This document shows positions 54,942 through 64,000 of a stretch of 64,000 nucleotides of DNA, in pieces. This stretch comes from Portulaca oleracea (Eukaryota > Streptophyta > Magnoliopsida > Caryophyllales > Portulacaceae), in NCBI GenBank assembly GCA_029582165.1, contig CM055883.1:19128501-19192500 (forward strand), in the 5' to 3' direction. Numbering within the stretch: the stretch's first letter is position 1; each line of letters opens with the position of its first letter. The translations under genes and the position numbers were made by a program. Below the pieces are notes generated by a model. That model worked only from the letters and a program-made list of their open reading frames with translations. It was not told the origin of the DNA and did not search any database.

Positions 54942-55131
54942 TCTATGTAATATATAAAGTCAAAGGGGTTTATGGTACGTAAATTTCAATTTTCCCATTT
55001 TACCCCTTGCCATTCATAAATTACAAGTTTTGATTCGCACACATTGCGTTCATCAATTTTTAAATTTATTTATTTTCACAAAAAAATATATATAACAATC
55101 AATGCACACAATGCGTGCGAATCAAAACTCG
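54942..55131 (+). mobile_element. 190-bp mini-Helitron with an inverted second 3' end
   Basis: The 5' end TCTATGTAATATATAAAGTC after an A matches the element at 35742. The 3' end GCACAC-AAT-GCGTGC is followed by GAATCAAAA, CTCG and T. An inverted copy of the 3' end (55024-55053) lies inside it, so the right 108 bp form a large inverted repeat. Confidence 0.55.
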
Positions 55132-56405
55132 TACATGTAATGTCATAGTATTCATATAACTTTAACTTCAAATTGTTTGAAAGTTAGAGGAAGATTTTCA
55201 ATATTACTAACTCAAAACCAAGTTCATCGAATTAGTTAGAGTTGATAAATATAAAACCAATAACCAGATAGTCTCGGTTGAGCTAGATAAGGGCGAATTG
55301 ATGGCACTCATGTTTTTAAAATAATTTGACTATTTTAAAACATGAGAAACCTCAAATCCCTCCTTTTAACCAAAAGGTTGGCGACCAAAGATAGTCTTTT
55401 AGTGAAAGGGAAAATAAGATTTAAGAAATCTATCAAAGACAAGAAGTCAAAGGAAAGGTAAGGACAAACAGTTGTACATGCCCAACCAATGACAGCAACC
55501 GGTTAACAACCAGATCATGTATGACACTGAGATCATGAATAACTATAAGAAAGACTTGAGATATGATTTCAATTCTAGGAAAATGTGTATATGATACACA
55601 CTACCCTTATTAAACCCACATTGAGTATAATATACCGGGTTTGAAAGTTGCATTTATGCAAATGTGCAAGATCTACAGCAAAGTAGATGTGCTTTGAAGG
55701 ATGAGAGTCAGCCAACAAATAGGAACATGCAATTAGTTGTAGTTCCTTATGAAGAGTTGGTTGTTTATCAATTTCCTCAAGACTTATAAGAGAAATATAT
55801 AGGTGATTCTATGTTCTCATTATAAGTAGAAATTTGATTTCTTATTCTCAATTAGAGAGAGAGGATCTCGGATAAATACACCCAACAGATCGAAACCAAA
55901 AGGTTTAAAAGGAATAACTCATGTTCAAACACAAAACTTGTAACTATTTATTAAGTCATGCAAATCAAAGCGCATTCAGAAGCGTCACAGTGATAGACTT
56001 TTGAATGATAAGACTTTGAAACATGTGATGTCTACAAAGTATGACTGTACGTTTTACAAGAAAGGGTGAACGTGCCAACAAACACTCATGCATATGGATG
56101 TATATAGTCCAATTGAGCACAAGTACAAGGGATGAATTACTTCAAATCTTCAAAGATGGATAAAATAACAAATGGTGATTCATGTCTATGAGATTCATCT
56201 GAAGATGGAATGTTAAAATAGTTTGAAGATTTCCAAAATGAAGTAGTCTTGGCGAAACAATGAGAGCGTCTAGATACGATCGAAAGGATGCTAATGGTTG
56301 AGCTAAGAGTTTGAACAAATGACTCAAATGAAACATAATTCTGGCACTATAAGCTTAAGTCATATTAATCATAAATACATTCAGAAAACTGCATAGTGCA
56401 AGATT
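55132..56405 (+). other. copia 2 interior, unrecognised
   Basis: No supported ORF in any frame. It probably holds decayed gag and protease sequence, but I cannot identify motifs. Confidence 0.4.
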
Positions 56406-56700
56406 TTGGAAAACATAATCTTTGAAAAGTTCAATGTTTGTAAAGCATCCCTGATGGGTAAGATGACTAAAATCACCTCTTATGGAATTGGTGAACAAGC
56501 TAATGACTTATTAGGATGCAAGCATATTGATGTATGTAGGCCTATGAGCACTAATGCTAGAAAAATAATTCCTGTACTTTTTCATCACTTTCACAGAAGA
56601 TTTTTAGTAGATATGGGTATATCTACTTAATACGCCACAAGTCCAAATCATCTGAAATGTTCAAATATTTTCAAAGTGAAGTACAAAACCACTTGGCAAG
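56406..56700 (+). pseudogene. copia 2 integrase fragment
   Basis: A 74-codon frame shows CKASLMGKMTKI, then ANDLLGCKHIDVCRPMSTNA. This matches the zinc region and the first Asp segment of copia integrase (usual form HTDVCGPM). The frame is lost directly after it and only scattered residues of the core follow. Confidence 0.6.
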
Positions 56701-57369
56701 AAAATCAAAACCCTTCAATAAGGTTGAGGAGGTGAGTATTTGAGCCATGATTTCACTGACCATTCCAGAGAATGTGGAATTGTTTCATAACTCTCTCCTC
56801 TAGGAATACGACATCTCAATGGCGTATCAAAAAGAGAAATCACACCTTATTAGATATGGTGCGATCAATGATGGTTGAGTCAACATTGCTGATTACCTTT
56901 TAAGGATACACGCAGTTAACCGTAACTCTAATTAACGAATAATGATTATCTGAAGCACTAGAGAAGACACCATATATGATATGGAGAAGAGAGGTTCTTG
57001 AAATGTTTTTCTAAAAGAAAGGAGTATCACTTCTACAAACTGTTGTAGAGGAAAGAGTTTGTGTCTCAAAAAAGCTTTCTTCTTAGAAAATATGTTATTC
57101 TCTAAAAGAAAGAGTGAGAGAGTGTTTGAACTTGCCGAAGTTCGAGAGAAACAAAACACTATAATCATCACCTGAAACTCTGCTACTTGATCCTAGTTCA
57201 AATTTTCCTATTGGCCGGGAAATTAAGTACAAGGTTGAGGCATGTGAACTTCCTCAAAACGTTGAAGAGGAGGTGACATGAACATTACTCCAAGCAAGGT
57301 CAGGTAAACAACTCCGTCAGCCACAAAGATATCAATCTTCTATGGATGAGCGTAAGATGTTACTTTTAG

Positions 57370-58160
57370 AAAGTAATGACTATACCTACATCAAAGAAGC
57401 TTTAAGTAAATCAAGATTCCATGCAACCAAGTCTAAAATGGACTCCATGTATGCAACCAAGTTTAGAACTCGGTTGATTTTTCTAAAGGTGTGAGCCATC
57501 AGGCATAGGAGGGTTTTAAGGTAAAACATGGGTTCATTAAGATAGATATCAAGACTGACTTCAAAATTAGATTTGGAAGAAAGGTGTGTACTTGACACAA
57601 CTAAATGGTCTTTTGTTGGAATACTTGTAAACATCAAGAGACCATCTGTGGTCGTAAGGGAGCTTCTAGGAGTGGGAATCATTTACCTTCTTGACCAGGA
57701 TATCAAAAGTTTGATATACTGGGAAGTGCCAAAGATAATATTGTGTTTGCAAGAATTTCAGTGGGAGCAATGCGTTTTCTGATATTGTATGTGATTGACA
57801 TACTTCCTACTGAGAAGAGGATTCCAATGTTGCTTCTACCGAGGTTGACTTGGGAATAATTTTCAAAGTAAAGGATTGGTGGGGCTAAGAATTTCCTTGG
57901 AGACAAGATCTATAATGATAGATTAAAGATTTTGATTGTTTGAATCAAAGTTGACTAGGTGTTGAATAAGTTCAACCCACTTCGAGAATTGATTAATTTC
58001 CATAAATCATGGCATATCCTTAGGGAATATGATCGTCTCAAAACAATCAGAAGATCTAAAAAGGATGAGACATATAACTCATGCTTCAGGCGTGAGATTA
58101 ATGTATGCCACGAGATGTTCAAAGCCCAACATAACATATACATTGTATATGTATAAGCAA
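57370..58160 (+). pseudogene. copia 2 RT fragments
   Basis: Short pieces in changing frames recall copia RT. Near 57430 MDSMYATK resembles the MKSEMDSMY segment, and near 57870-57930 pieces resemble the MKDLGEAKFVLGIKIYRDR region. The YVDD site cannot be read. The identification rests on weak, discontinuous similarity. Confidence 0.4.
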
Positions 58161-58379
58161 AACTAAGGATGTGTCCTAAGTCTAAAGTGGTTGATAAAAG
58201 CTAAGTGTGAAGAGTTGCATTGATGTTGCACTTATGACAGAGAAATATGATTATCTGAAAGGTCAGAGAGTATTATACGATCTGTTTGAGTGGTATTGAG
58301 GTGAGCGGGAAGAAGTTCCTAACATGACATGCGTTTAATTCTACAAATAAGACAAGCATGGCACAACTTTAGAAGTTGT

Positions 58380-59458
58380 GGCAGAAACTGTTAGGATTGT
58401 GAAGTTCGTTTCAGAAATGGCTGATGTTTCTAGCCTTGCGAGAGAAATGGAGCCTTGTTGATAGGAGCCATCACTTAAGCAAAGGCACTGAAGCTCACTA
58501 TGAATCCAAACATAAGTTCCGAAAATATCTCCCTGTATGAAAGGTCATTAGTGAGATGATATATGTGCGAGGTTCTTTGCAAGTATTATGTACTAAACCC
58601 CTGTTGTAGTTATAGCATGATAGTCATGCATGGGCAATAGGTATTAAACACATTCCGGAATATTAACAAGTCAAATTTACATGAATTGTTCATGAATTAC
58701 GACCTTGTTGATTCATCATTAAGAGTAAGATTCCAAAACTTTACATCAATTGTGGTTTAGAATTATGTAAATGTCCAGAAAAGTTAGCGCATACAAAATG
58801 GGAAATTGGATGAGGTCCGATTTCTGAAACCCCATTAGTGAGCTTGATAATGCTAGTCTTGGTCGACAGTCGACCTGGTTCCTAATTGTATTATCACGTA
58901 GGAACAGTGATAATATCAACACAATTAGCATGTAGGATTGAGGTGATGATCAAGTTTCGTGATCATAGTGATGTGATGACATCATAAATCAATCACATGG
59001 GTATTGTTGAGAACGACTACCGAACTGACCCGTAGTGGGAGCTCTTTAAGTTGGGAATTGTCATAGGAGCTCTCATTACTCAGAAATCCTAAATCCTGAG
59101 TTCAACACATAGACTGCATGATCTGCTGTGACTTTGGAGCACGTCAAACGCCTTTCGTAACAGTAGGCTATAAAGGCGGTGTCTGGGTTACAGTTGGATC
59201 ATGTGAGAATGTGTCTCTGAACAAGATGGCATTGTCCTCCCTATTAGGGACAATTGTATCGTTGGCCACTCGATTAGATTAGACTGAAAATGCTTGGCCG
59301 AGCTCAGTTGAATCAATAGTTGATCATTTGCTTTTCAAAGTCTAAACTCGGAGATCGAGGAACGTTTGGGTCTTACATAAGGATGACTTCAGCTTACCTT
59401 ATCCGAACATGAGACAATAAGTGACAAGGGAATTCAAGGAATCGAACACTTGTGGGAT
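58380..59458 (+). pseudogene. copia 2 RNase H and tail remnants
   Basis: Near 58456-58530 the bases resemble the copia segment encoding IAQAKEPRSHQKSKH followed by a RKYH-type motif, but with many substitutions and no open frame. The rest up to the polypurine tract is unrecognised. Confidence 0.35.
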
Positions 59459-59469
59459 AAGTGGGAGAT
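59459..59469 (+). promoter_or_regulatory. polypurine tract of copia 2
   Basis: AAGTGGGAGAT directly precedes the 3' LTR start TGTTGGG. Confidence 0.8.
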
Positions 59470-60314
59470 TGTTGGGAATGTCCCGACAATGTTCGATATA
59501 CACGGAGATTAAACCAAAGTAATATAGTCATTATATGTTTTGCTAGAGACATGTATAATTAGTAATTGAATATATTTAATTACAACTATATTATTTGGTC
59601 CTACTGGGTCACACAAGTCAGTGCCCTGGAACAATGTATGTAACCTAAGTGATATTGTATTACGTTTAAAAAGGTTGGGAACTGATTTCTGTGAGAAATC
59701 AGCTTAACACGGACCGAACTGGGTTCAACACGGACTGTGTTGACCCAACACGGTCCGTGGTGTCCATGGGCCGAGTTAATGGACCTTCTGGAGTCCAACA
59801 CGGACCTTCTGGAGTCCAACAAGGACCGTGTTGGGCCTGAGAAGCGCCCCGTTGCGTTAAGTCGGCCCTTTAGGGTTTTGAACCCTCTCCCTAGGTTTTC
59901 TAAACACTATATAAAGGGGTATCTATTAGAGATTATTCCACACCAACTGCCTGAGACTCTTAGAGAGATACCAGGGTGATTTCTTGAGTTCCTCTCTCTT
60001 TTATTTTGCAGTTCTTGTTTCCGGAAACATTCTCTGTTTCCTGAAACATTCTCATATACCAAATACATAGATCTTAGATTGAGATTCGTCTCGATCGGGT
60101 CGATCTAGTAATCGGGTTCTCGGAGTGCTGCGTGGACTTTTTAGTGCAGGATTTCAGCGTTGGAATCTCGTAGGTCAACCTCTTCTTCAACTTAGCGATC
60201 AAGTATAATTACTAAAGCCTCTGCAATTGTTCTGATTAATTGTTTATAATTGTTACGAATATTCCGCCAATTAATCAGTATCTGTTTAGGAAATAGATAA
60301 CCTAAAACCTAACA
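59470..60314 (+). repeat. 3' LTR of copia 2 (845 bp)
   Basis: Matches the 5' LTR after removal of the MITE. It carries a private 21-bp tandem duplication (CCTTCTGGAGTCCAACACGGA near 59785-59828) and the same TATAAAGGGG promoter segment. Confidence 0.9.
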
Positions 60315-60319
60315 GAAAT

Positions 60320-61039
60320 GTCCAAGGGGCGAAGAAAATTGGCCTTTGGAATGAATTAATTTTTTTGCAACGTACTATTCAACCAGATATCTTATTTGTA
60401 CTTGAAACGATGGTCTCGGAAGTTAATTCTCAAAAATTACTTAGGAAATTAGGGTTCCAATCTTATGAATTTATCAACCCGGTTAATCACTCGGGGGGTT
60501 TATGGTGTGCCTGGAACCCGAGTATAGTGCGTTTGCAAATTTGTCTTAAGGATAATCGTTTTTTCCATTGTATAGTTGGTGACAAGTTGACCCAATTTGA
60601 GTTTTCTCTCACGGCTTGTTATGCACCGGCCCAAGATAGAGATAAAGATTTTTTTTGGGATAAGCTCATGACTCTATCACAATCAATTTCTGGACCTTGC
60701 TGTCTTGTTGGAGATTTCAATGAATTGTTATCTGTTAATGAGAAAATGGGAGGAGCTGTTTTTGATAATGGCATATATTTTAGATTGAATAGATTTCTTC
60801 TCAATTCAGGTTGTTCTGATGCTTCTGTAGTAGGTTGGCCTTTCACTTGGAAAAAACGTTGTAAAGGTCACTTAATCTATGAAAAATTGGATAGAGTTCT
60901 TTTCAATTCCGAGTGGGAAGATTTGTACCCCCAATATCGTGTTTCTCATCGCCCTTTTACTTGTTTGGATCATGCTTATGTACTATTGGATACTAAACCT
61001 TTGATGGGGGACAGAAAACGACCAACTTTTCGATTCTAG
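60320..61039 (+). pseudogene. LINE ORF2 endonuclease domain
   Basis: The frame continues MKILCWN of 50745. It shows QPDILFVLETMVSE (catalytic Glu), ACYAPAQDRDKDFFWDKL, CCLVGDFNELLSVNEKMGG, YEKLDRVLFNSEW and SHRPFTCLDHAYVLL. These are the motifs of the AP-type endonuclease that nicks target DNA. The final S-D-H motif reads LDH. A TAG at 61037-61039 stops the frame, which then goes on in the same phase. Confidence 0.85.
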
Positions 61040-62900
61040 GATGCTTGGTCTTCTTATGATAAAGTACGCTCGGTCATTAGATCTAACTGGCATGGCTATG
61101 TTCGAGGATCTCCTATTTATCGAGTAACTCAGAAATTAGTGAAGATTAAAAAGGACCTTAAGGTTTGGCATCGAAATACTTTTCAGAATTTTGCTAATAA
61201 AATGAAGCAAAATGAGGAGAAACTCCAAGAATTAGAGACTCGATTGATTGTTGATCCGAATAATAATCGGCTAAATGATTGGCATTTTCGATTATTGAAA
61301 CAAAGAGAATGGATGCTCCTTTTTAATCAAAAATATTGGGGTCGATTTGCCAGAAAGGATTGGTTGACGAAAGGGGATCGCAATTCAAAATTCTTTCATC
61401 AATCGATGAAAGCAAGGAAAAACAGGAATTTCATTTTGAAACTAAAGGTGGAAGATAATCTCTGGATCGATGATATTAATATGATTAAGAATCAATTCAT
61501 CCAAGATTTCCAAGCCCAATTTAAAAGTGTGAATGCTCATGTTAGGGGAGTTGATATTAATGTTGATAAACAACTGAATGTAGAAGACCGAGAAATATTA
61601 ATCCGACCGGTCTTTGCAGAAGAGATTAGACATGCCGTTTTCCAGCAAAATAAGTCTAAAGCGCCAGGGCCAGACGAGTTTGGAATTTCTTTTTTCCAAA
61701 ATCATTGGCCAGTAGTTAGTCAGGAAGTGATTGCTGCGGTTCAACACTTCTTTCAACATGGGAAGTTGCGCCAAGTGAATTATACTTTGATTACGTTAAT
61801 TCCTAAAGTTGTGAGCGCAACAACAACCAGTAATTTTAGGCCGATAAGTCTTTGCAATAGTCTGTATAAGATAATTTCAAAAGTTTTAGTTAATCGTTTA
61901 CGAACTGTGTTGGACAATCTGATTCATCCGGTGCAAAGTGCTTTCATTCTTGGTCGTTCTATCCATGACAACATTCTCCTTGCTCATGAAGTGTTCAATA
62001 AATTCTACAATATGAAGGGCAAGAAAAGTTGGGTTGCCTTGAAGTTAGATATGGAAAAGGCTTATGATAGACTTGAGTGGGATACCTTAAAGAAATAATG
62101 GTTAAATTTGGGTTTCCTGACCAATGGATAACATGGGTCATGGAATGTGTGTCTACAGTCTCTTACTCATTAGTGATTAATGGTGAATCGACTGGGTTTT
62201 TCCTTCCCTACAAGGGGTATTCGGTAAGGTGACCCGCTATCTCCTTATCTATTCCTGCTATGTATGCAAGGCCTCATCACGGATCTTTCCCGGGCTGCTT
62301 CGCCAAGAAATAGTGGTATTGGTATTAAAATAACGTCGTCTGGGCAAAAACTTCCCTGTCTGTTTTTCGTAGACAATAGTTTGCTTTTTTGTCGGACAAG
62401 ACAGGAAGACTATCAAAGACTACATGCTGTCTTGAACAAATTTTGTGCTAGTTCTGGGAAATTAGTTAATTTTCATAAATCATCCATGATTCTTTCAAAA
62501 AATGCCACTTCCCATGAGAAACAATTGGTGGCAGGTATTTTTGGAATTAGTCCACAAAATGCATTTGGAAAGTATTTGGGTTGTCGTCTTTTTAAGGGAC
62601 GGCCGTTGAAGGACACATTTGCTTACTTAGTTCTAATGCTCAAGCAAAGTTGCAACCTTGGAAGGCTAAGTACATTTCTAAAGCTGGTCGGGTCGTGCTA
62701 ATCTAGTCTCATCTGGAATCAGTTCTGTCTCATGCCCTTCAGTGTTTCAAGATTCCTACAAGTACTGCGAATCAGATCGACTCTATAAATAGGGCCTTCT
62801 TTTGGAAGGATTTAAACTCTAATAAAGGGTTACCTATAGTCGCGTGGGACAAGGTCTGTAGGCTAAAATCCTTAGGCGGTTTGGGTCTAAGAAAGGCAGA
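61040..62900 (+). pseudogene. LINE ORF2 reverse transcriptase
   Basis: The region holds WLTKGDRNSKFFHQSMKARK, KSKAPGPDEFGISFFQNHW, NYTLITLIPKV, NFRPISLCNSLYKIISKVL, AFILGRSIHDNILLAHEVF, VALKLDMEKAYDRLEWDTL and GDPLSPYLFLLCMQGL. These are typical plant L1 RT blocks. The active-site strand reads CLFFVDNSLLFCR, where relatives have a double Asp (ADD); the second Asp is Asn. Frameshifts near 62095 and 62222 and near 62640, and a stop before GDPLSP, show the enzyme is dead. Confidence 0.85.
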
Positions 62901-63930
62901 GGCCGTTAATACGGCCTTTCTGTGTAAACTTCTTTGGAAAGTGATGTTTGATGAGGGGCTCTAGGTGGACCAAGTCCAGGCTAAATATGTGAAAAATAAA
63001 GATATTTTTACAATTAAGCCAACTGTCACGAATTCTTGGGCCTGGAAATCCATTTTGGAAGTTAGGCCTATTTTTGGGAAGGGTCTTCGATGGCAGGTTG
63101 GTAATGGTGAAAAGATAAATTTCTGGTTGGACAATTGGTGTGGACAAACTAGTCTTGCGAAAAAAATTCATGGCTCTATTTTGTCCAGCATAGATACCTC
63201 CTTGAGGGTGGATCATTTTATTAAAGAAGATAAAACTTGGAATGAGGAACTTCTTGGTCCGCTGGTCACCCCAAATGTTTTAGATTCCATTAAAGCAATT
63301 CTAATTACGTTTAATCAGCTGGATGACTCTCTGTTGGGGTCTTACTAGTTCTAGAGAATTCTCAACAAAATCTGCTACTTGGCTAGCCCATAATTGTGTT
63401 AGCTTCCAGAATACGTGGGAATTTAAGTGGCTATGGAAATTAAATATCCACCCTAAGTTGAAAGTTTTCCTCTGGCAACTGTTCCAAGATGAGCTTTGTG
63501 TTAAAACTCATCTTGTTTATCGTGGAATGAACGTACTTACCTTATGCCCCCTTTGTAATTCTTCTCAGGAGAGTGAGGATCATTTATTCTTGCATTGTGA
63601 GTATGCTCAGGAGGTTTGGCATGCAGCCAAACAACATGCTTGGATTCCTTTTACCCCAGATTTCAATGATACGCTTGATTCCTTTCTAAGCAAATGTTGG
63701 AGACAGTGGAAGGATTGTTATTGATAGAGTTGTAGCTTTGTTATGAAGTGTTTGGAAAGCTAGGAATTTGGTGGTTTTCAGCCAAAAGTCTACTCTTCCT
63801 GGCTGTTCATTGTTGTGTGCTAAGCGTGCTTCTGCTGAATGGAGGATTAGGGATAGATTGACTGAGTCCTTTGGTGGGGTGTCAACACATCTTTCTTCCT
63901 GTATGGTACATGCGAGATGGGTTTCTTGTA
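62901..63930 (+). pseudogene. LINE ORF2 C-terminal region with zf-RVT domain
   Basis: Fragments in two frames give WAWKSILEVRPIFGKGLRWQ, VGNGEKINFWLDNW, then WKLNIHPKLKVFLWQLFQDE and LTLCPLCNSSQESEDHLFLH. The last is the zinc-binding zf-RVT region (C-x2-C, then H-x3-H and C). A frameshift near 63345 separates them. A C-terminal RNase H domain, present in some plant LINEs, is not reached before the sequence is broken at about 63930. Confidence 0.75.
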
Positions 63931-63931
63931 G

Positions 63932-64000
63932 CGGTGGCAAAAAATCGGGTTCGGGTCAAACCGGGTTCGGACAATTCGGACATTTGGACAAAATCCCCAG
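63932..64000 (+). mobile_element. left end of a hAT-like element running off the window
   Basis: TAGCGGTGGCAAAAAATCGG closely resembles the TAGGGGTGGCAAA termini of plant hAT elements and MITEs. It is followed by CGGGTTCGGGTC-type repeats. Only the first 69 bases are in view, so neither the right end nor the target duplication can be checked. Confidence 0.5.

Larger units (their letters stand above)
50766..60314 (+). mobile_element. Ty1/copia retrotransposon 2, LTRs good, interior decayed
   Basis: The 5' LTR is 50766-52279 (including a 682-bp MITE) and the 3' LTR is 59470-60314. Both begin TGTTGGGAATG and end CTAACA. A tRNA-iMet primer site follows the 5' LTR and a polypurine tract precedes the 3' LTR. 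The 5-bp target sites are GGAAT and GAAAT (one mismatch). The 7.2-kb interior has no long ORF; only fragments of integrase, RT and RNase H on the plus strand are readable. It looks like a non-autonomous or long-dead copy. The LTRs differ by several percent by eye, excluding the insertion. Confidence 0.9.
47340..63930 (+). mobile_element. L1-type LINE retrotransposon split by copia 2
   Basis: The order is 5' leader (from about 47340), ORF1 (to 49563), an unusual inter-ORF region, ORF2 start (50745), a copia insertion (50766-60314), then the rest of ORF2 with endonuclease, RT and zf-RVT domains. The copia target duplication (GGAAT/GAAAT) rejoins ORF2 in frame. Both ORFs carry stops and frameshifts, so the copy is dead. 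The 5' boundary is uncertain, and the 3' end is cut by a hAT-like end at about 63932. Confidence 0.85.

Overview
The window looks like nuclear DNA of a flowering plant, probably a eudicot. Genes have GT-AG introns, and most of the 64 kb is layered plant transposable elements: Ty3/gypsy, Ty1/copia, LINE, hAT, Helitron and MITEs. I see no bacterial-type operons and no CRISPR array. The species cannot be named from the sequence alone.

Layout. 1-1258: an N-terminal fragment of a 4-coumarate:CoA ligase-like gene, then non-coding DNA. 1259-17782: a decayed Athila-like gypsy retrotransposon on the minus strand. Its 5' LTR and tRNA-Asp primer site lie at the right, followed leftward by gag, protease, RT, RNase H, integrase, an extra ORF after pol, and a truncated 3' LTR at the far left. 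A 4166-bp hAT transposon (8341-12506) with a clean 8-bp target duplication splits its RNase H. That hAT carries a frameshifted transposase and an unexpected ORF resembling half of a plant B3 DNA-binding domain. 17783-23638: mostly non-coding DNA with a Helitron 3' end, a possible exon and a MITE.

23639-29674 is a 6.0-kb copia element (minus strand). It abuts the coding sequence of a DCD (development and cell death) domain gene whose promoter and 5' exons lie at 35.4-29.7 kb on the minus strand; one of that gene's introns also holds a probable 2-kb Helitron. 35742-37408 is a second Helitron-like element with a tRNA-like Pol III promoter inside it, followed by a Stowaway MITE. 39.0-46.3 kb is the 3' non-coding part and 3' LTR of a large gypsy element, probably of the Tat/Ogre group, packed with at least six unrelated tandem-repeat families.

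47.3-63.9 kb is an L1-type LINE (plus strand). A second copia element (50766-60314) inserted exactly after codon 7 of its ORF2. That copia has well-preserved LTRs but a pol reduced to fragments. It contains a 682-bp hAT MITE in its 5' LTR and a 190-bp mini-Helitron in its interior. The window ends in what looks like the start of another hAT element.

Functionally, the only host gene with a readable structure is the DCD gene. Everything else is gene debris or mobile DNA, and every autonomous-type element carries at least one disabling lesion. The nesting gives a relative order: Athila before hAT; LINE before copia 2; copia 2 before its MITE and mini-Helitron; DCD gene before its Helitron and copia 1.
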